From positions 1 through 43,098 of the forward strand of contig CAZMGG010000039.1 of NCBI GenBank assembly GCA_964565715.1: a stretch of 43,098 nucleotides of DNA, read 5' to 3'. Position 1 is the stretch's first letter. Each line of letters starts with the position of its first letter. Both the position numbers and the translations under genes were made by a program. Below the pieces are notes generated by a model. That model made no database searches and was not told the DNA's origin. It saw only the letters and a program-made list of their open reading frames with translations. Source of the stretch: CAZMGG01 sp964565715. Its GTDB lineage: Bacteria > Planctomycetota > UBA1135 > UBA2386. This document shows, one piece after another, positions 38,680-43,098 of the stretch.

Positions 38680-39843
38680 CTACCGGCCGCCGTCCTTCTC
38701 CTCTTCCTTGCCCTGTTCCTTGCCGTCCTCCTTGGGCGGCTCGACGGCGCTGGCCGGCGGATCGAACAGGTCCTTCGGATCCACCTCGAACGGCGCCGCC
38801 AGGTGGCTCCACCAGGTCATCAGGAACGGGTTCTCGCTGCTGGTCAGGTAGACCTCGTTCGGCTTGTCCTGCACCGGGCCACCGAGCGTCAGCCGGTAGA
38901 CCTTCTCCTGGCCGCCGTCCTGCGGCACGGTGGCGGTGATCTCGATGCGCGGCGGCACCAGGCCCAGCTCGCCGACGTTGCGGCCCTGCACCGGGCCGCG
39001 GAACTCGCTGGCCTGCACGAACTGGAAGCGCTGCAGCACCTTCTCGAACTCGATCTGCCGCAGCGCGCCGTATTGCGGCGGCGGCTCGATGGCCTGCCAG
39101 GTCATGTCGGAGCCGGGCTTCTTCTGGAAGACCAGTTCCTTGCCGTCGGTGAACTGGTTGCGCAGGGTGAAGCGGCTCACCTTGCCGATCTCGATCTGGT
39201 GGACCTGCCTGTCGGCCCAGTCGTTGGCCCTGACGCTGCGGTCCCAGCCCTTGGTCTCGTAGAGCACCACGTCGCGGCTGCTGCTCTTGCGCACGAACAC
39301 GCCGCGCACGGCCTGGTCGGCGGTGGCGCCGCCGGCCGCCGCCTCGCGGCCCACCATCAGCTCGGCCAGGACCTGGCCCTGGCGGTCGACGGCGCGCACG
39401 ACGAAGGCGGTGTCCTCGGTGAGGCGGTACTGGGCCAGGCTGTCGGCGTCGGCGTCCTGCTTCGCGACGGTGGCAGAGTCGACGCGGATCGCCGCCATGT
39501 GCTCGAGGACCTGCTCCTCGACGCGGTTGGCGGTGACCCTGGCGCCCTGCAGTTCGCCGGCGCCGATCACCCAGCCGTCGTCGCCGCGCACCAGCTGCAG
39601 CACGTCGCGCTCGATGGGCTTCCTCTGGCCGTCGGGGCCGGCCGGGGCCGGTACGGCGCCGGGCTTCGGCACGCTGAGCACGAGCCCGGCCACGTTCTGG
39701 GGCGTGAAGCCGCCGAACAGGCGCGGCGTGCGGTCGATGTCGGTGAACACGTCCCGCTCGGCGCGCAGCACCAGCCAGGTCGGCACCGCGAGGGCGGCGG
39801 CCAGCACGGCCAGCACCAGATTGCTCTTCGTCAGGGTCTGCAT
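38680..39843 (-). CDS. DUF4340 domain-containing protein
   Basis: A 387-residue protein with an N-terminal membrane anchor (SNLVLAVLAAALAVPTWLVL) and the DUF4340 pattern of repeated beta units: LVRGDDGWVIGAGELQGARV, TEDTAFVVRAVDRQGQVLAE, RGVFVRKSSSRDVVLYE and later YRLTLGGPV. The C-terminus is a charged tail (EDGKEQGKEEEKDGGR). DUF4340 genes regularly follow GldG-like genes. GGAGG precedes the ATG at 39843. Its exact task is unknown. Confidence 0.88.
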   Translation of the reverse strand: MQTLTKSNLVLAVLAAALAVPTWLVLRAERDVFTDIDRTPRLFGGFTPQNVAGLVLSVPKPGAVPAPAGPDGQRKPIERDVLQLVRGDDGWVIGAGELQGARVTANRVEEQVLEHMAAIRVDSATVAKQDADADSLAQYRLTEDTAFVVRAVDRQGQVLAELMVGREAAAGGATADQAVRGVFVRKSSSRDVVLYETKGWDRSVRANDWADRQVHQIEIGKVSRFTLRNQFTDGKELVFQKKPGSDMTWQAIEPPPQYGALRQIEFEKVLQRFQFVQASEFRGPVQGRNVGELGLVPPRIEITATVPQDGGQEKVYRLTLGGPVQDKPNEVYLTSSENPFLMTWWSHLAAPFEVDPKDLFDPPASAVEPPKEDGKEQGKEEEKDGGR

Positions 39844-39854
39844 GGCTGCCTCCG

Positions 39855-42008
39855 CTAGCGCTCCACCGTGGCCAGGAACGACCGCTTCTGCGCCCGCCGC
39901 GAGAGCTGCACCAGGAGCCCGATCAGGCCGAGCAGGAGGGCCGGCAGCAGCACGTTGGCGAAGAGCAGCCAGGCGCCCTTGGCGTCGGCGCGGCGTTCCA
40001 GTTCGGTCTGCTCGGTGCCCTGGCCCGGCGTCGGTTCGGCGACGAAGCGCATCGTGCGGTCCACCGGCGCCCGCGCCTGCAGTTCGATCAGGTCGCGGTC
40101 CTCGCTGAGCCAGTCGAGCATCGACAGCCAGAACGCGCCGCCCATCAGCGAGCAGGGCCCGCCGCGCTGGACGTAGGTGCCCTGCACGAGGTCGTCGCGC
40201 AGGAAGTCGCTGTCGCCGATCACCACGATGCGGCCCCGCGCGGTGGCCTGCTCGAGCCGGGGCTCGGCGCTGGCGGCGGCGGCGGCGGCGGCCGCCTCGG
40301 CTTCGGCCGGCGTCGGCGGGGGCGGCCCGACCTCGGGCTGTCCGGGCTTCGCCGGCTCCCCGGTCTTCGCCTTGTCGGGATCCGGCTGCACCGGCTGCTG
40401 CAGCGGGTCCTCACCGGGCTTCTCGGCCGCCTGCTTCCGCGCCTCCGCCTCCTTGATCTCCGCCGGCGTCTTCGGCCGTTCCTTGCCGGCGAAGAACGAC
40501 GGGAAGCTGCCGCGCAGGTCCACCATCAGCGGCACCTGCCGCCGCGGCTCGGCCTGGAAGCGCTGGATCAGGTCGCGGTCGAACTTCTGCAGGCTGATCT
40601 CCTGGGTCGGGATGTCGTGGCCCACCGCCGGATTGAGGCTCGGCGGCGGATCCTCCACCAGGGTGACCGGGCTGCTCCAGAGCAGCACACGGCCCTCGAC
40701 GCCGGCCGGCAGCTTCGGCTCGCGGCCGTCCCGCACCAGGTCCACCGGGCAGGGCCAGTAGAAGCCGGGGCCGCGGCCGATCTGCTTGAACGGCTTCCAC
40801 AGGAACTCGTCGCTGTCGATGCCGGGGCGGAACTTGCGGTACTGCTCGGCCAGGGCCTGGTCGACGGTGCCGGTCTTCGGGTCGGTGGCCAGCCGGTCGG
40901 CCGTCTGCGACCAGTCGAATGCCACCGCGTGGAAGAAGTAGGGATAGCGCTTCCACTGCGCGACCATCTGCTGGCCCATCGGCCGCAGTACGCTGAAGTA
41001 CTCGAACGGCTGCTGGAACGGATTGCGCGGCTGCTGCGCCTCCTGCATCAGGTCGGCCACCACCTTGGGCTGGATCACCACGCCGTAGTGGGCCATCTGC
41101 GCCAGGAACGGGTGCTCGCTGCCGGGCGCGTCGAACGCCAGCGGGACGCGATGGAAGGTGCGCTGCTCGCCGATCTGGTAGTCGACGGCATCGGCCAGCA
41201 CCACCAGCGTGCCGCCGCGCAGCAGGAACTGGTCGACGACGTACTTCTGGCGGTCGGTCAGGTCCTTCGGGTGGAACAGCACCAGGGTCGGCACGTCGTC
41301 CGGGATCAGGGCGCCCTCCTGATCCTTGAGCTGCTGGAACTGGTAGCGCCGGGCGATCTCGTCGACGGTGCGCAGGCGGTTCCAGCCGAACGCCGGCGAG
41401 CGGCCGCCCGGCGCCGGTTCCAGCGGCCATTCCATGAAGCCGATCTTGCGCAGACCGCGGGAGACGACCTCCTTGATGGCGGGCGTGATGCGCGCCTCCA
41501 CCTGGAACGGCGAGCCCTCGACGACCTGGTCGAGGACCTTCTGCTTCTCGCCGCCGTGGACCAGGCGCAGGCCCTGCCAGTGCCGGCTGATGCTGCGGCT
41601 GCTGGCGGTGCCGTCGGCGAGGTCCATCGGCTTGATCTGCAGGTTCTGCGCCGTCTCCGCCAGGTCCTTGTCGTCCAGCGGGTTGATGCGCCGCAGGATC
41701 ACCCGGCCGCGGCTGACCTGCACCAGCTCGTCGAGGAAGTTGTCCAGCAGCGTGCGGGTCTCGCGGTAGATCGACGGCAGCTGCTCCTTCGGGCTGAAGT
41801 AGCACTCGATCAGCAGGCTCTGGTCCAGGTTGGCCACCAGGTCGCGGGTCGAACCGGTCAGCGTGTAGGCGCCGTCGGCGGTGAGGTCGAGGCGGGTGCG
41901 GTAGCGGCTGGCCAGGAACACGGCCTGGCCCAGCACCAGCAGCAGCAGCACGGCGTGCAGGACCGCGCCCAGGGCGGCGCCGGTGGCGGGAGTTGCGGGA
42001 GCGCGCAT
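39855..42008 (-). CDS. GldG-like ABC transporter auxiliary protein
   Basis: A 717-residue protein with an N-terminal membrane helix (LHAVLLLLVLGQAVFLA) and the RTRLDLTADGAYTLTGSTRD start seen in GldG/ABC-auxiliary proteins. A large extracytoplasmic part follows, including VPTLVLFHPKDLTDRQKYVV and RGGTLVVLADAVD, the region in which these proteins resemble intraflagellar-transport/GATase-like folds. Residues about 515-590 form a Lys/Glu/Ala/Pro-rich insert with a run of Ala. The last helix is LLPALLLGLIGLLVQL. In Bacteroidota GldFG partners the GldA ATPase and is needed for gliding; here motility is not implied. Its ATG overlaps the permease stop (TGATG). Confidence 0.87.
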   Translation of the reverse strand: MRAPATPATGAALGAVLHAVLLLLVLGQAVFLASRYRTRLDLTADGAYTLTGSTRDLVANLDQSLLIECYFSPKEQLPSIYRETRTLLDNFLDELVQVSRGRVILRRINPLDDKDLAETAQNLQIKPMDLADGTASSRSISRHWQGLRLVHGGEKQKVLDQVVEGSPFQVEARITPAIKEVVSRGLRKIGFMEWPLEPAPGGRSPAFGWNRLRTVDEIARRYQFQQLKDQEGALIPDDVPTLVLFHPKDLTDRQKYVVDQFLLRGGTLVVLADAVDYQIGEQRTFHRVPLAFDAPGSEHPFLAQMAHYGVVIQPKVVADLMQEAQQPRNPFQQPFEYFSVLRPMGQQMVAQWKRYPYFFHAVAFDWSQTADRLATDPKTGTVDQALAEQYRKFRPGIDSDEFLWKPFKQIGRGPGFYWPCPVDLVRDGREPKLPAGVEGRVLLWSSPVTLVEDPPPSLNPAVGHDIPTQEISLQKFDRDLIQRFQAEPRRQVPLMVDLRGSFPSFFAGKERPKTPAEIKEAEARKQAAEKPGEDPLQQPVQPDPDKAKTGEPAKPGQPEVGPPPPTPAEAEAAAAAAAASAEPRLEQATARGRIVVIGDSDFLRDDLVQGTYVQRGGPCSLMGGAFWLSMLDWLSEDRDLIELQARAPVDRTMRFVAEPTPGQGTEQTELERRADAKGAWLLFANVLLPALLLGLIGLLVQLSRRAQKRSFLATVER

Positions 42009-42742
42009 CAGCCATTCCTCCGGCGGGCGTCCAGCACCAGCGCGTTGCAGTGCAGGAAGAAGCCGCAGAAGCAGACGTAGTAGAGCACGTCGCGGGTGTC
42101 GATCACGCCCCGCGCGATGCTGGTGAAGTAGCGGTGCGGGCTGGCGAACGACAGCAAGTCGATCGCCCACGACGGCAGCCGCCCGGCGAACGCCTCCAGC
42201 ACCTGCGGATAGCCCATGAAGTAGAGGGCCAGCAGCGTCACCAGGGAGGCCAGCAGGGCGATGATCTGGTCGCGCGTCGTGCTGGACCAGAACATGCCGA
42301 CGGCGAGGTAGGCCGAGGCCATCAGCAGCGACGCCAGATAGGCGCCGAGCACCGGCCCCCAGTCCAGGCGGCCGTAGACGCTGAGCGTGAGCGGCAGGCC
42401 CAGGGTGAAGGCCAGCACGATCGCCAGGTAGACCAGCGCCGCCAGGAACTTGCCGACGATGAGCTGGCCGATGCGCACCGGGAACGTCATCAGCAGCTCG
42501 ATGGTGCCGAGCTTCCGTTCCTCGGCCCAGGTCCGCATGGTCAGCGCCGGCAGGAAGAACAGGAACACCATCGGCAGCAGCCCGAAGAAGGTCTCCATGC
42601 TGGCCGGCGCGCCGTTGCGCAGCGTGCCGCTGCCGGCGAAGAACAGCTGCAGGCCGAGGAACAGGACGCCGAACACGTAGGCGATCGGCGAGAAGAAGTA
42701 GCTCTTCAGCTCGCGCCGCAGCACCACCACGATCTCGCCCAT
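42008..42742 (-). CDS. ABC-2 type transporter permease, GldF-like
   Basis: A 244-residue permease with six hydrophobic segments and a cytoplasmic N-terminus VVLRRELKSYFFSPIAYVFG, the typical ABC-2 start. The loop MRTWAEERKLGTIELLMTFP is the coupling region of the family, and SFASPHRYFTSIARGVIDTRD precedes the last helix. It pairs with the ATPase encoded just upstream; its start ATG at 42742 overlaps that gene's stop (TGATG). Confidence 0.92.
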   Translation of the reverse strand: MGEIVVVLRRELKSYFFSPIAYVFGVLFLGLQLFFAGSGTLRNGAPASMETFFGLLPMVFLFFLPALTMRTWAEERKLGTIELLMTFPVRIGQLIVGKFLAALVYLAIVLAFTLGLPLTLSVYGRLDWGPVLGAYLASLLMASAYLAVGMFWSSTTRDQIIALLASLVTLLALYFMGYPQVLEAFAGRLPSWAIDLLSFASPHRYFTSIARGVIDTRDVLYYVCFCGFFLHCNALVLDARRRNG

Positions 42743-43098
42743 CACGCCACCTCCGCCGCCGGATCGTCGCCCAGCGTCAGCTGCCGGAACACGTCCTCCA
42801 GGCTGCCGCGCTCGCGGCCCAGCTCCAGCAGCGCCCAGTCGTTCTTCACCACCAGCCGGGCCAGCGCCTCCTCGATCGGCGCCGAGTGGCCGGCGACGCC
42901 GACCCGGTAGGACACCACGTCGCCGTTGCGTTCCAGCACCTCCACGGCCTTGCCGGGCAGCAGCTCGCCGAGCTGGGCCTTCACGTTCGGCTCCGGGCCG
43001 CGGATCCGCGCCACCACCGCGCCGCGGGGCAGGCTCGCCACCAGGGCGTCGTGGGTGTCGTCGGCGACGATCTCGCCGCGGGTGACGATGATCACCCG
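42742..43098 (-). CDS. ABC transporter ATP-binding protein, C-terminal end (5' part outside window)
   Basis: The frame is open to the window edge. The first visible residues RVIIVTRGEIVADDTHDALV are the strand after the H-loop in ABC-2-type ATPases (compare VIIINRGRIVADGT). The remainder is the C-terminal regulatory tail of GldA/YhcG-like ATPases, ending LEDVFRQLTLGDDP. The Walker motifs lie outside the window. It would power the permease/GldG-like complex. Confidence 0.88.
   Translation of the reverse strand, partial: RVIIVTRGEIVADDTHDALVASLPRGAVVARIRGPEPNVKAQLGELLPGKAVEVLERNGDVVSYRVGVAGHSAPIEEALARLVVKNDWALLELGRERGSLEDVFRQLTLGDDPAAEVA

Noticed and set aside
1..43098. tRNA, rRNA and known riboswitches
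   Set aside because: No cloverleaf, rRNA segment or riboswitch core was recognisable by eye; a covariance search would be needed to exclude small RNAs.

Overview
The window is very GC-rich and densely packed, with nearly all genes after base 3.3 kb on the minus strand. Several things point to a member of the Planctomycetota or a close relative, probably a metagenome-derived scaffold since a 10-base N run marks an assembly join. These are the secreted carboxypeptidase-regulatory-like repeat proteins, the RCC1-like and kelch-like secreted proteins sharing a C-terminal module, the Gld-type ABC cluster followed by DUF4340, the DUF58/BatA-like cluster, and a ribosomal protein L3 gene standing alone. 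The taxonomic call is an inference from gene content, not from a marker phylogeny.

Layout. Bases 1-3302 (plus strand): the end of a metallophosphoesterase/LamG protein, a SAM methyltransferase and a saccharopine-dehydrogenase-family enzyme interrupted by the gap. Bases 3313-8301 (minus): a large anchored repeat protein and a secreted protein, both with striking Gly/Arg/Gln/Asn-rich linkers. Bases 8527-11536: tRNA-modification GTPase MnmE and a polytopic membrane/TPR protein. Bases 11625-17606: small, mostly unfamiliar genes (RCC1-like, SMI1/KNR4-like, lipoprotein, VOC protein) plus a tiny relic of a DUF1697 gene.

Bases 17698-20280 are the most interesting part: a cassette array of integron type. 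Six attC-like sites share an R'-proximal sequence, each lies just 3' of a small minus-strand gene or gene pair, and the next gene usually starts a few bases after the site. The cargo is small: a DUF4258/DUF2283 pair, membrane proteins and unknowns. No integrase gene is in the window, so it looks like a CALIN (cluster of attC sites lacking an integrase).

Bases 20376-25562: a second carboxypeptidase-regulatory-like protein, small membrane proteins, a frameshifted gene, a kelch-like secreted protein and an SRPBCC protein. Bases 25640-30605 hold two toxin-antitoxin-like loci on either side of a plus-strand SWIM/SNF2 helicase: a ParD-like/VapC pair with a readable leaderless promoter, and a DUF433/DUF5615/HicB-like trio. 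Bases 30727-34855: an aspartase fused to a cyclic-nucleotide-binding domain, a BaiN-like flavoprotein, a small basic protein and L3. Bases 34960-43098: two membrane-associated operons (BatA-like/DUF58/Pro-rich membrane protein, and DUF4340/GldG-like/GldF-like/GldA-like) separated by a clear Rho-independent terminator.
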